A stretch of 64,000 nucleotides of DNA, taken from positions 62,001 to 126,000 of the forward strand of contig NZ_RJUB01000010.1 in the NCBI RefSeq assembly GCF_024343615.1, in the 5' to 3' direction. The notes under the pieces are model-generated. The model saw nothing but the letters and a program-made list of their open reading frames with translations, ran no database searches and was not told where the DNA came from. This stretch comes from Ferruginibacter sp. HRS2-29. GTDB taxonomy: Bacteria > Bacteroidota > Bacteroidia > Chitinophagales > Chitinophagaceae. Made by a program: the position numbers and the translations under genes. Positions 50,159 to 58,771 of this stretch are shown one piece after another (within the stretch, counting starts at the first letter, position 1; each line of letters starts with the position of its first letter).

Positions 50159-52003
50159 ATGAAGCTATTTCTAAAGAAAATAATATTTACGGCCTTTTGT
50201 TATCTCTCCTGCTTCAGCGCATTGGCGCAATCCCGGTTTTACACCACACTTTCGGCGCAAAGCACTGTAAAGGATGAGTATGTGGCTTTTCGCATCGTGA
50301 TTGAAAATGCAGAAAAGATCGCCGCCATTGCTCCGCCCTCTTTAAAAAATTTCAACGTCATCAGCGGCCCTTTGCAGGAAACCGGCTCCGTGGATATCAA
50401 CGGGAAAGTAACACAATACGTTTCCTTCTCTTACATCCTGCAACCCAAACGCCTGGGCAGCTTCACCATCGGCGAAGCTTCCGCCGTTATTGATGGAAAA
50501 AAGGTAAAAAGTACCCCGCTGACCCTGCAGGTGGGTAAAGACCAGGAGACCACCACCAATACCAGGGAAGTAAATTTTAAAGACATCGTTCTGTATAAAA
50601 ATGAAGCGGTGGCGGATAAGGTGGCGAAAAATCTTCAGCTCCGCTTGCAGACCGACAGGACGACCTGTTATGTAGGCGAGCCGATTGTAGCTACTTACAA
50701 ATTGTACACGAGATTGAAAAACAGCAGCCGGCTGGTGAAGAACCCTTCCTTCAATGGTTTTTCGGTGGTAGATATGGAGCGGCCGGATAATAATTTTTAT
50801 TCCAAAGAATCACTGGGCGGCAGGGATTTTAATATGCTGGTCATTCGTAAAGCCCAGCTGTACCCGCTACAGGCGGGCGAGATAGGGCTGGAGTCGGCGG
50901 AGGTAGACAACCAGATAGAATTTCTCCGCGACCAGGGATCGGATAAGGCCAATGCGGCCAGTGCGCTGGACCTTATCAACGGCATGATGATGGATCCTTC
51001 GATGGTGATGCAGGAAAATGCTACGGTGAGCAACAAACCCATCACCATCACGGTAAAGCCTTTGCCCGAAACCGGGAAGCCTGCTTCGTTTAATGGTGCG
51101 GTAGGCATTTTTCACATAGAATGTGCGCTTGCAAAAAATAGTTTTTCTACCGACGAAACGGGCACGATGGCCATTCGTATCAGCGGCAATGGCAACCTGA
51201 AGATGGTAACTCTTCCGGATATACAATGGCCCGATGGCATTGAACCTTTTGAGCCGAAGCTGACAGAAAATATTTCGTACCAGACTGTTCCGATCAGCGG
51301 CGAAAAGATCTTTACTTTTTCTTTCTCTGCCCAAAAAGAAGGCACTTACACCATCCCGAAGATAGCCTTCAGTTATTTTGATTCGCATTCGGCCACGTAC
51401 AAAAAAGACAGCACAGGCCCTGTTACATTTACGGTAACCAAAGGCACCGGCGTACAAGCGTTGCCGTTAGTGAACGAACCGAAGAAAGAAGCGCCTTCGT
51501 TTCTCAACAGTATTTTTTCTCACCGCTGGTGGATCATCGGCTTTGTAGCCCTGGTGATATTTTTCGGCCTGTATTACTGGCTTAAAAGTGAAAGCAAAAA
51601 AGAAAAGCTTGCGGAGGCAAAAGAACGGGAAGCGGCTGCAAAAGAACGGGCCGAAATTGAGAGTGTAGCGGAAGCAATCGCCCTCAATCAAAAAAATCCG
51701 CTGGAGCAGGCCGAAACCTGCCTGTATACCGAAAATTGCCAGGAGTTTTATGTATTGCTCAACCGGGAAATGAAAACATTCATTGCACAAAAATTCCATC
51801 TCGAAACTTCACAGGTTACTTCCAAAACCCTGGCGGCAGCTATGGATAGCTCTGGCATTGCCAACGATACGGTACTGGAGCTACAGCAACTCATGCAGGA
51901 AATAGAGTGGTACCTATATACGCCGTTTGTAGAAAATGAAAAGAGGAACGAGCTGTATGGAAGGGCGCATGATGTGATAGAGAGGTTGAGGGTTGAGGGT
52001 TGA
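50159..52003 (+). CDS. batD: BatD family protein
   Basis: 614 residues from ATG 50159 (MKLFLKKIIFTAFCYLSCFS..., signal peptide to ALAQ). The bulk is repeated immunoglobulin-like beta domains (VAFRIVIENAEKIAAIAPPS, YVGEPIVATYKLYTRLKNSS, GNGNLKMVTLPDIQWPDGIE); a membrane helix lies at about 460-480 (WWIIGFVALVIFFGLYYWL), followed by a charged coiled coil and a cytoplasmic helical domain. Bat proteins form a membrane stress-tolerance complex; here batD stands apart from batABCE. The last codons (RLRVEG) and stop lie in a heptad arm. Confidence 0.9.
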   Translation: MKLFLKKIIFTAFCYLSCFSALAQSRFYTTLSAQSTVKDEYVAFRIVIENAEKIAAIAPPSLKNFNVISGPLQETGSVDINGKVTQYVSFSYILQPKRLGSFTIGEASAVIDGKKVKSTPLTLQVGKDQETTTNTREVNFKDIVLYKNEAVADKVAKNLQLRLQTDRTTCYVGEPIVATYKLYTRLKNSSRLVKNPSFNGFSVVDMERPDNNFYSKESLGGRDFNMLVIRKAQLYPLQAGEIGLESAEVDNQIEFLRDQGSDKANAASALDLINGMMMDPSMVMQENATVSNKPITITVKPLPETGKPASFNGAVGIFHIECALAKNSFSTDETGTMAIRISGNGNLKMVTLPDIQWPDGIEPFEPKLTENISYQTVPISGEKIFTFSFSAQKEGTYTIPKIAFSYFDSHSATYKKDSTGPVTFTVTKGTGVQALPLVNEPKKEAPSFLNSIFSHRWWIIGFVALVIFFGLYYWLKSESKKEKLAEAKEREAAAKERAEIESVAEAIALNQKNPLEQAETCLYTENCQEFYVLLNREMKTFIAQKFHLETSQVTSKTLAAAMDSSGIANDTVLELQQLMQEIEWYLYTPFVENEKRNELYGRAHDVIERLRVEG

Positions 52004-52055
52004 AGGTTGAAAGTTGATGGTTGAAAGTTGAAGGTTGAAGGTTGATGGTTGAAGG
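51982..52055. repeat. Heptad arm (GGTTGAA), left bracket of the DUF5763 lipoprotein gene
   Basis: About ten GGTTGAA/GGTTGAT/AGTTGAT units starting inside the batD coding end. No complementary arm lies within 100 nt. The nearest complement is 52671-52700, on the other side of the 52172-52525 gene. Confidence 0.8.
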
Positions 52056-52171
52056 TGGTAATATATAGCAGGGGTTTTAGCAGAGAATCCACAAATAACG
52101 AATAATCATCAACTACTGAAAGCAGCTATTAATACTCTTAAAAAAATTGTAGTAAGTCTATTAAAATATTA

Positions 52172-52525
52172 TCATCCTCCATGTTGCCAACAATACCCTC
52201 CACTTCTTGAAGTTCGAGAACACCTGTAACCTTTTTTAGTTGTTGCTTGACATTGACTTGAATAACTTACTGATGAATAGTGGCGGGTTCTTTTACGTGT
52301 TGTTGTTGTTTTAGTTACCGTTACCGAAGTAGAATAATTTGTATAATCAACCTTTTTCCCTTTTTTATTTCTCTTGTTTTTCTTAGCACTTCCCCCTGCC
52401 GGATAAAGATTTGTTACAGGGGCTACCGTAACTGTATCAGTATTAGGTGTTGTGATAGGCGTTGTTTCATTTGGGATATGACAGGACGCAATTACTATTA
52501 AAAGTAAAAAATTAAGACATTTCAT
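52172..52525 (-). CDS. Small lipoprotein with C-terminal DUF5763-like Cys/His motif
   Basis: 117 residues. Lipobox LLIVIASC (Cys 15). A Thr/Pro-rich and then very basic linker (KKNKRNKKGKKVDY, TKTTTTRKRTRHY) leads to the C-terminal module SQCQATTKKGYRCSRTSRSG then GYCWQH, a C-x7-C-x8-C-x2-H pattern matching DUF5763. That motif is usually cytoplasmic or phage-associated; on an exported lipoprotein it is unusual. Function unknown. Bracketed by heptad arms on both sides. Confidence 0.75.
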   Translation of the reverse strand: MKCLNFLLLIVIASCHIPNETTPITTPNTDTVTVAPVTNLYPAGGSAKKNKRNKKGKKVDYTNYSTSVTVTKTTTTRKRTRHYSSVSYSSQCQATTKKGYRCSRTSRSGGYCWQHGG

Positions 52526-52604
52526 ATTGGGACGATTAAAAACTTCAGCGAGCGCTAGTATGTTTTATCGTAGTAAATGTATTAATTAATGGTTGCTTTG
52601 AGAA

Positions 52605-52700
52605 ATTGAAGGTTGAAAGTTAAAGGTTGAAAGTTGATGGTTGAAGGCTCAATCCTGATGAAGGTCATAACCTTCAACCATCAACTTTCAACCTTCAACT
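52605..52700. repeat. Heptad inverted-repeat locus I (GGTTGAA)
   Basis: Left arm GGTTGAA AGTTAAA GGTTGAA AGTTGAT GGTTGAA (52605-52647), right arm 52671-52700 its complement, spacer about 23 nt. Confidence 0.85.
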
Positions 52701-52705
52701 CTGAG

Positions 52706-53410
52706 CTACTCAGTAAATTTATACCCAACTCCTCTCACCGAATGAAAATACTGAGGGTTCCTGCTATCGGATTCAAAATACTTCCTGAAGTTGAGAATGA
52801 AGTTGTCGATAGTACGGGTGGTAGGGTACACATTGTATCCCCATACGGACTGCAGTATTTTTTCGCGGGTAACCACTTCATTTTTGTTTTCAATGAGCAG
52901 CTTCAGCAGCATGATCTCCTTTTTTGTCAGGAGGATCTTTTCGCCGCTCCTGGTATAACATTCCTGTGCTTTGAAATCGATCTTATTCTTGCCAAATTCG
53001 TAATGATTGGGCAACGGTTGTTTGATGGAAAGCTGTTCGCTTTTTTTGATGAGCTTGTCTACCCTCAGCAATAATTCTTCGAGGTTGAATGGTTTGGTGA
53101 GGTAATCATCGGCGCCTTTCTTGAGCCCGAGTACCCTGTCGGCGCTGCTGTTGCGGGCGCTGAGGATGAGGATGGGGATGTCGGTATTGGTAAGGCGGAT
53201 GGTTTCGCATACGGCAATGCCATCCATTTCGGGCAGCATCACATCCAGTATGATCAGGTCGAAGTGTTCCTGGTGTACCACTTTTAGTGCATCGGCGCCA
53301 TCGTAGCTGCTCGTTACTTCATATCCTTCCAGCTCAAGGTTGAGCTTCAGGGCTTCCTGCAAATTTTCTTCGTCTTCTACGAGTAATATCGAAAAACTTT
53401 TTTCTGCCAT
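52706..53410 (-). CDS. OmpR-family response regulator
   Basis: 234 residues. Receiver domain 1-120 with acidic pocket LLVEDEE, phospho-acceptor Asp56 in LIILDVMLPEMDG, and Lys in DDYLTKPF. Winged-helix DNA-binding domain about 138-232 (LTKKEIMLLKLLIENKNEVV, TRTIDNFILNFRKYFE, FHSVRGVGYKF). It pairs with the histidine kinase gene 10 nt upstream in the same direction. Confidence 0.95.
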   Translation of the reverse strand: MAEKSFSILLVEDEENLQEALKLNLELEGYEVTSSYDGADALKVVHQEHFDLIILDVMLPEMDGIAVCETIRLTNTDIPILILSARNSSADRVLGLKKGADDYLTKPFNLEELLLRVDKLIKKSEQLSIKQPLPNHYEFGKNKIDFKAQECYTRSGEKILLTKKEIMLLKLLIENKNEVVTREKILQSVWGYNVYPTTRTIDNFILNFRKYFESDSRNPQYFHSVRGVGYKFTE

Positions 53411-53420
53411 GTCTGTATGT

Positions 53421-54398
53421 TTATGCTTCCGCTTTCAGGCTTACCGTTACAATGCTTCCGCCGCCCGGGTTATCGCTGATGTTGATGGTTCCCTTGTGAG
53501 TAGTTACAATTTTTTTTGTAAGATATAATCCCAGTCCGGTTCCTTTAGCCCTTTTGGTAGCTTCGTTGCCGATGCGGTAAAATTTCTGAAAAACTTTTTT
53601 TCTTTCTTCTCGGGCAATGCCTACACCGCTATCGATCACTTTCAGGACTGCAATATTTGATTTTTTTTCCAATACAACTGTCACGGTACTGTCTTTTGGT
53701 GAATATTTCAGGGCGTTTTCCACGAGGTTGTTCACTACTATCTGGAGCAGCAGCTGATCGCCGATCACAAATACGTCTTCGGCGATCTGCTGTTGCAGCT
53801 GGCGGTCGGGGTAGCGGGTGGTAAAATCCTGGCAACATTCGGTCACGATATTGGTCCAGCTTGCTTCTTCATCCACGCCGCGATAACCACCAGCCTCTAT
53901 CTGCGACGAAAGCAACATGTTGTTGCAAAGTGTATTGAGTCGGTTGGCTTCCTGCACGGTGTTGTGAATGAGCCGCTGCTGCTGCGTTTCGTCCAGCTTC
54001 CGCCGTTGCAGGGTTTCCAGGTTCAGCTTGGTAACGGCGATGGGTGTTTTAAGCTCATGCGTAATGGCGATCATGAAATTCTGCTGTTCGTGGCTCTGCC
54101 GCAACTGCCGCCTTACCGCCCTGAAAATAAAGATAGCACCCGCCAGTATAAGCAACAGGAAAATGCTTCCCTCGCCGATGTATTGCGCCGTTTTGCGCCG
54201 CTTCTCATCTTCTATACGCAGGTATTGCTCCGGATAATTCACTTCTTCCGACTTCAGCCGTTGCAGCTTGAAAGTGGTCATCTGCTGATTTTGCTGCATG
54301 AGTGCCGTAAACCAGAAGATCAACGCGGCAATGATATATGCCAGGAGGATCCAGTAGATGACGAAGATGAGTTGTATTTTTTTTGGCTTCGAGTTCAT
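53421..54398 (-). CDS. Sensor histidine kinase
   Basis: 325 residues with two membrane helices (about 10-32 and 75-95) enclosing a short 40-residue periplasmic sensor. HisKA has the H-box FMIAITHELKTPIAVTKLNL; the ATPase domain has N-box NNLVENALKYSPKD, G1 VIDSGVGIAREE and G2 GTGLGLYLTKKIV. Transcribed with the response regulator downstream (10-nt gap); the kinase gene comes first. Stimulus unknown. Confidence 0.95.
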   Translation of the reverse strand: MNSKPKKIQLIFVIYWILLAYIIAALIFWFTALMQQNQQMTTFKLQRLKSEEVNYPEQYLRIEDEKRRKTAQYIGEGSIFLLLILAGAIFIFRAVRRQLRQSHEQQNFMIAITHELKTPIAVTKLNLETLQRRKLDETQQQRLIHNTVQEANRLNTLCNNMLLSSQIEAGGYRGVDEEASWTNIVTECCQDFTTRYPDRQLQQQIAEDVFVIGDQLLLQIVVNNLVENALKYSPKDSTVTVVLEKKSNIAVLKVIDSGVGIAREERKKVFQKFYRIGNEATKRAKGTGLGLYLTKKIVTTHKGTINISDNPGGGSIVTVSLKAEA

Positions 54399-54526
54399 AA
54401 TTACGAATTACGAATTACGAATTACGAATGAATACACAAGCCGTGAATTAATTACAATTCTGGCTTTCTTTACGAACTACAATACGATAGAACGCATTCG
54501 TAATTCGTAATTCGTAATTGTTAATT
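54399..54526. repeat. Heptad inverted-repeat locus J (AATTACG)
   Basis: Left arm AATTACG x4 + AATG (54399-54430), right arm 54495-54526 its complement, overlapping the end of nadK. The spacer shares CTTTACGAAYTACAA with locus K. Confidence 0.9.
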
Positions 54527-55399
54527 CCTTTTGTCCAACCCCCACGACAATTTGTTGCGCAGCGTTTGCAAAAAATTATTTTCATTGAGCCTGATGAGGT
54601 TGATACCAAACTGTTCTTTTTTTACTGCTATCTGTATTTCTTTCGGTACCAGTTCCCGGCGGCTGTCGAGTGTGCAGAGAAACCCATCGGTGCGGCCTTC
54701 AAGCTCGAAGGAAACGATGGTGTTATCCGGAACGATGATGGGGCGGATGTTGAGGTTGTGCGGCGATACCGGGGTGATCACAAAGCTGGCGCTGTCCGGG
54801 AAAACCACCGGGCCGTTGCAGCTGAGTGAGTAGCCTGTGGAACCCGTTGGCGTAGCCACTATCAATCCATCGGCCCAATAAGTATTCAAAAACTCACCGT
54901 TGAGATACGTGTGTATCTTGATCATCGGCGAAGAATCTTTTTTGTGGATCGAAAATTCGTTGAGTGCATAAGGGGTGTCGCCAAACAATGGAACATCGGC
55001 ATCGAGGTGCAGCAGCGCCCTTTTATCGAGTACATATTTGCGGTTGACCAATGCTTCAAAAGCGGTGTGCAATTCTTCCTTACCAATATTGGCCAGGAAA
55101 CCAAGGCGGCCGTAGTTGATGCCCAGCACCGGTATGCCGGTATCTTTTACCAGCGTAACGGTATCCAGTAGTGTGCCATCGCCACCAAGGCTGATGAGGC
55201 AATCGATGGACAGGTCCATATCGGCGCTGGAATTGAAGGTGGAATATTTCCCTTTTATATTTACGGCGGAATAAAACTGGTTGAAAAAATCCTGGAAGAA
55301 AACCGGTTCTACCCCATGTTTCTCCATTTCGGCCAGCAGAAGTTCCATATCCTGCATCTGGTTGTTCTCTATGCCCCGGCTGTATATTGCTATTCTCAT
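54521..55399 (-). CDS. nadK: NAD kinase
   Basis: 292 residues. Motifs: LISLGGDGTLLDTVTLVK (GGDGT), GINYGRLGFLANI, LNEFSIHKKDSSPMIK (the NE/D motif) and TPTGSTGYSLSCNGPV. It phosphorylates NAD to NADP. In related genomes it neighbours a CBS gene and porG; here a BamA-like gene and the CBS gene lie upstream in the same direction. The 3' end lies in heptad locus J. Confidence 0.95.
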   Translation of the reverse strand: MRIAIYSRGIENNQMQDMELLLAEMEKHGVEPVFFQDFFNQFYSAVNIKGKYSTFNSSADMDLSIDCLISLGGDGTLLDTVTLVKDTGIPVLGINYGRLGFLANIGKEELHTAFEALVNRKYVLDKRALLHLDADVPLFGDTPYALNEFSIHKKDSSPMIKIHTYLNGEFLNTYWADGLIVATPTGSTGYSLSCNGPVVFPDSASFVITPVSPHNLNIRPIIVPDNTIVSFELEGRTDGFLCTLDSRRELVPKEIQIAVKKEQFGINLIRLNENNFLQTLRNKLSWGLDKRN

Positions 55400-55402
55400 T
55401 AA

Positions 55403-55532
55403 AATTAATTACGAATGACTAATTACGAATTACGAATGGATGCAATGGTTGAAGACGAATATCTTTTCCGCCACTTTACGAATTACAAACCGAAAGTACT
55501 CATTCGTAATTCGTAATTAGTAATTCGTAATT
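55403..55532. repeat. Heptad inverted-repeat locus K (AATTACG)
   Basis: Left arm AATTACG AATGACT AATTACG AATTACG AATG within 55403-55438, right arm 55501-55532 its complement. Spacer about 62 nt, partly similar to that of locus J, so J and K probably share ancestry. Confidence 0.9.
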
Positions 55533-55547
55533 GTTTTTGAGCTCCGC

Positions 55548-56984
55548 TCAAAAACCTCCCCTCATCTGCAAAAATACTCCCTTTTCCCCTAACTGGTTCA
55601 GGCTATATTCAATCTTAAGATTAATATCGTACAGGGTGAGTATATCGATGCCGAAGCCCCCGCTGTAGAGGAAACGGTTGTTGAGCATGCTTTCGAACTC
55701 AGGCTTGCTGTAAACGTAGCCCGCATCGGCGTAGGTTTTGGCAAATATGGTAAACGGGATCCTGGAGGCCAGCCTGTTTTTGAAAGGCACGGGCACGCCA
55801 AACGACCATACTTTTTTCTTCAGGGTATATTTTCCCAGAGTGGCCGCCACGCCATCTATTACATAATATTCCAGCCCGCGCAAATTAAGGTCGCCATATC
55901 CCAGCGCACGCTGATTGATATATGCCTGTTCAAACGGGGCTTTTATCTTCACATATCCCTGGAAGCTGCTGTACCAGTTGTTGCCATGGGGCAGGTACCG
56001 GGCAACATATCCATCCAGCATCAGCATGTTGATACCGCCTTTCCATTCCAGTCCTCTTTTGAGCACCGATGCGCCATATACCAGCCCCCGCAGCGGGTAA
56101 TTGATGTTGTTGGTATTGGCATACTGAAACGAATAGATCATATCCAGGTATCCTTTGTGCGATTTTGGGGAGCCGTAATAGTTGGGGTTGTAGCGGGGGG
56201 AGAGCAGTGAGTCGTTCACATTCTGCAACGTGTAAGAAAGTACATAGGAGTGTTTTTTGAAAAAGCTTTTACGCACGGTATACCCGGCCGAAACGGAAAA
56301 TACATTGCGTACAAAATCGCCATTGTTGAATTGCTGCAGTTTGTTGAACCGCGTGGTGCGGTAAGGCACTTCGCGGTTTTGGGTAAAGCCTGCGGCAACC
56401 GAAAACCCTTCGGTGAGCGCAGAATTACTGTAGGGGGCGCTGTAGGCAAAAGAGATATTGCGGGCATAACCATTGAGCAGGTAAACCCGAAGCTGATCGC
56501 GGCGTCCGCTGAAATTGTAATGGGCAAATTTTACTCCGTATATCACCCGGTTAAGGTCCGCATTGTGCAGCTTGATCCATTCGTTCACATTCCTGTCTAC
56601 CAGCTGAAACTGCGGCGTAGGGTAGATATACCATTTTTCCTTCACTACTACCGCGATGGTTATTTGTGTGGGCGAAATGAAAGTGGGCGTAATGGCCACA
56701 TCGCTGAAGAGGGTGGTATTGTACACCTGGTCGTGCGCCTGCTGCAGGTTTTGCGCCAGCGCAAATGTAGGGATGCTGTCACCTTCTTTGAACTGCATTT
56801 CGCGGAGAATGATGTATCCTTTTGTTTTTTTATTTCCCGAAATGTTGATGGAAGTTACCTGAACAAAAGCCGAAGTGTCTTTTTGCAGGAAGGCGAGGGT
56901 GGTGGAATCTTTTATCTGCGCCCGGGCAACAAACCCGTTGGCAAGCAGGCAGCAGATCATTAAAATTTGTAAACCGGGTTTCAT
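55548..56984 (-). CDS. BamA/TamA-family outer membrane protein with one POTRA domain
   Basis: 478 residues with a signal peptide (MKPGLQILMICCLLANGFVA). Residues about 40-120 form one POTRA-like repeat (VTSINISGNKKTKGYIILRE, VYNTTLFSDVAITPTF); the rest is a 16-strand-type barrel (GVKFAHYNFSGRRDQLRVYL ... IDILTLYDINLKIEYSLNQL) ending in Phe (RGGF), the usual insertion signal. Much shorter than BamA, so more like a TamA or FhaC-type protein; role unknown. Its start overlaps the CBS gene end by 4 nt. Confidence 0.88.
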   Translation of the reverse strand: MKPGLQILMICCLLANGFVARAQIKDSTTLAFLQKDTSAFVQVTSINISGNKKTKGYIILREMQFKEGDSIPTFALAQNLQQAHDQVYNTTLFSDVAITPTFISPTQITIAVVVKEKWYIYPTPQFQLVDRNVNEWIKLHNADLNRVIYGVKFAHYNFSGRRDQLRVYLLNGYARNISFAYSAPYSNSALTEGFSVAAGFTQNREVPYRTTRFNKLQQFNNGDFVRNVFSVSAGYTVRKSFFKKHSYVLSYTLQNVNDSLLSPRYNPNYYGSPKSHKGYLDMIYSFQYANTNNINYPLRGLVYGASVLKRGLEWKGGINMLMLDGYVARYLPHGNNWYSSFQGYVKIKAPFEQAYINQRALGYGDLNLRGLEYYVIDGVAATLGKYTLKKKVWSFGVPVPFKNRLASRIPFTIFAKTYADAGYVYSKPEFESMLNNRFLYSGGFGIDILTLYDINLKIEYSLNQLGEKGVFLQMRGGF

Positions 56985-57643
56985 ATATCCAGGTAATTCA
57001 TCAGATGCCTGAAGTTGCTGTCGATCTCGTTTTCAAACTTTTCTGTACCGAAGTAGTAGGTCACATCGTATTCATAGCGCTCAAAAGTGGCCACTACGGC
57101 GGATATTTCCCTTTTGTTGATATGGATGGTAACGGTAAGTATACCGGTTACCGGGTTCACAGTAGTGTTGAGATGCAGTACATGACAGTCGTTGCTTTCC
57201 ACGATCCTGCTGATCTCCGAAATGGCGAATTGGGAGCGTTCCATGTCGATCACGATGATACCACCGATCTCGTTGGCTCCGGAGAAATTGCCCAATGTTT
57301 TCAGGAGGTCGGCTGTGGTGATCACGCCAACGAATTCGTTTTCGCCAGTTACAATGGGAACTACCGTGGTATCAAACTGGATGCTGCTGCTTACGGCATT
57401 TAAAAAATGCACGTTGTTCTTTACGGCGGCATTCACAAAATTATTCTGCAACACTTCTATAGCCAGTTTTTCATCCTCGGCATCCAGCAGGTCTTCTTCG
57501 CTGATGAGGCCGAGAAATTTTTCTTCGGCCACTACGGGTAAATGGGAAACGCGGAAATCGTTGATGAGCTGCAGCGCTTTGCCAACAGTATCCTGCAGGC
57601 GCAGGCGGGGTATATTATTGTTTATCAGGTCTACTGTTAGCAT
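56981..57643 (-). CDS. CBS-domain protein
   Basis: 220 residues: two CBS motifs at about 1-60 (VGKALQLINDFRVSHLPVVA) and 70-125 (FDTTVVPIVTGENEFVGVIT), then an ACT-like C-terminal domain (GGIIVIDMERSQFAISEISR, TLTVTIHINKREISAVVATF). CBS pairs bind adenine nucleotides. Genes of this type neighbour nadK in Bacteroidota; here the BamA-like gene is inserted between them, overlapping by 4 nt. Confidence 0.88.
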   Translation of the reverse strand: MLTVDLINNNIPRLRLQDTVGKALQLINDFRVSHLPVVAEEKFLGLISEEDLLDAEDEKLAIEVLQNNFVNAAVKNNVHFLNAVSSSIQFDTTVVPIVTGENEFVGVITTADLLKTLGNFSGANEIGGIIVIDMERSQFAISEISRIVESNDCHVLHLNTTVNPVTGILTVTIHINKREISAVVATFERYEYDVTYYFGTEKFENEIDSNFRHLMNYLDI

Positions 57644-57723
57644 TTTGCGGGTTTATGTTTTTCTATTTACGATGGGAGTAAATAAAAGGATGCAGCGTTT
57701 AACAGTAGTGACAAAAAATAACG

Positions 57724-58500
57724 TTAAACCGTTGCAGCAGGCGTTGACAATTTAGCCAGGAAACCGTCGAGTATCCTGTTGAATTCTTCCGGCACTTCCA
57801 TCATGGGGGCATGGCCGCATTTGTCTATGAAATGCAATTCGCTGTTGGGGAGGAGCCGGTTAAACTCCTTTCCTACAAATGGCGGGGTGATGGTATCGTT
57901 ATTGCCCCATATCAGGCAGGTAGGTTGTTTTATCTGGTTGAGTTCTTCGCCAAGATTGTTGCGGATGGCGCTTTTTGCCAGTGCGATGATCTTGATCACT
58001 TTGAGCCTGTTGTTGGTGATCTCAAATACTTCGTTTACCAGGTCGTCTGTTGCCAATGCCGGATCGTAGAAAGTAAGCGCCGTTTTATTGCGGATATATT
58101 CTTTATCTCCACGCTTTGGATAGGTATCGCCCATGCCGTTTTCGAAAAGGCCGGAGCTGCCGGTAAGTATGAGGGATCTTATCTTGGAAGGATTTTTCAA
58201 GGTATGCACCAACGCTACATGCCCACCCAGGGAATTGCCCATGAGATGGATGTTTTCGTATTTGCGGTGCTCGATGAATTTATTGACAAACTTCTGCAAC
58301 CCGCCAACGGAGGTATGCAAAAGATCGAGATCAAGTAAAGGGAGGGTAGGTACTACCACCTTATTCGTTTTGCGGAAATGCTCTACCAGGTGAGCGAAGT
58401 TGCTGAGCCCACCAAACAAGCCATGCAGGAACATGATAGGTTCCCCTTGTCCTTCTTCTATGAATTTAAATTTTCCGTCTTGTTTTATTTCGTAGGCCAT
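57724..58500 (-). CDS. Alpha/beta-fold hydrolase
   Basis: 258 residues. Oxyanion region MFLHGLFGGLSNF, nucleophile elbow LMGNSLGGHVAL (Ser), acid around IWGNNDTITPP (Asp) and catalytic His in DKCGHAPMMEVPEEF. No signal peptide. Fits esterase or lyase-type alpha/beta hydrolases; substrate unknown. It precedes the CBS gene by 80 nt in the same direction, as in related genomes. Confidence 0.92.
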   Translation of the reverse strand: MAYEIKQDGKFKFIEEGQGEPIMFLHGLFGGLSNFAHLVEHFRKTNKVVVPTLPLLDLDLLHTSVGGLQKFVNKFIEHRKYENIHLMGNSLGGHVALVHTLKNPSKIRSLILTGSSGLFENGMGDTYPKRGDKEYIRNKTALTFYDPALATDDLVNEVFEITNNRLKVIKIIALAKSAIRNNLGEELNQIKQPTCLIWGNNDTITPPFVGKEFNRLLPNSELHFIDKCGHAPMMEVPEEFNRILDGFLAKLSTPAATV

Positions 58501-58650
58501 TCGCTGGGTTAATATGGTTGTGCTGATCTATTTTTGCTAAAATACTCGATTTAAAGCAAAAAAAGCGGTTTCGGGCAAAGATAGCAGGAATGAAAAAATA
58601 TAAAAAGTGTAATTTTTTCAGGATAATTTTTAATAGCCTAATCCTTACGG

Positions 58651-58743
58651 CCTGTCAGCCTAAGCTTGTTCTTCTGTCAGCCAGAGCTTGTCGAAGGCAG
58701 CTTTGGTCACAACAACCGCCTTCGACAAGCTCTGGCTGACAGA
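58651..58743. repeat. Interspersed palindrome, copy 7 (variant with compensatory stem change)
   Basis: Arms 58673-58699 and 58717-58743 read GCCAGAGCTTGTCGAAGGC and GCCTTCGACAAGCTCTGGC: two stem positions differ from the family and change together on both sides. A half copy (CTGTCAGCCTAAGCTTGTT) precedes at 58651-58672. Confidence 0.9.
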
Positions 58744-58771
58744 AATGGTATGAATAGCTTGGGTTACCTGA

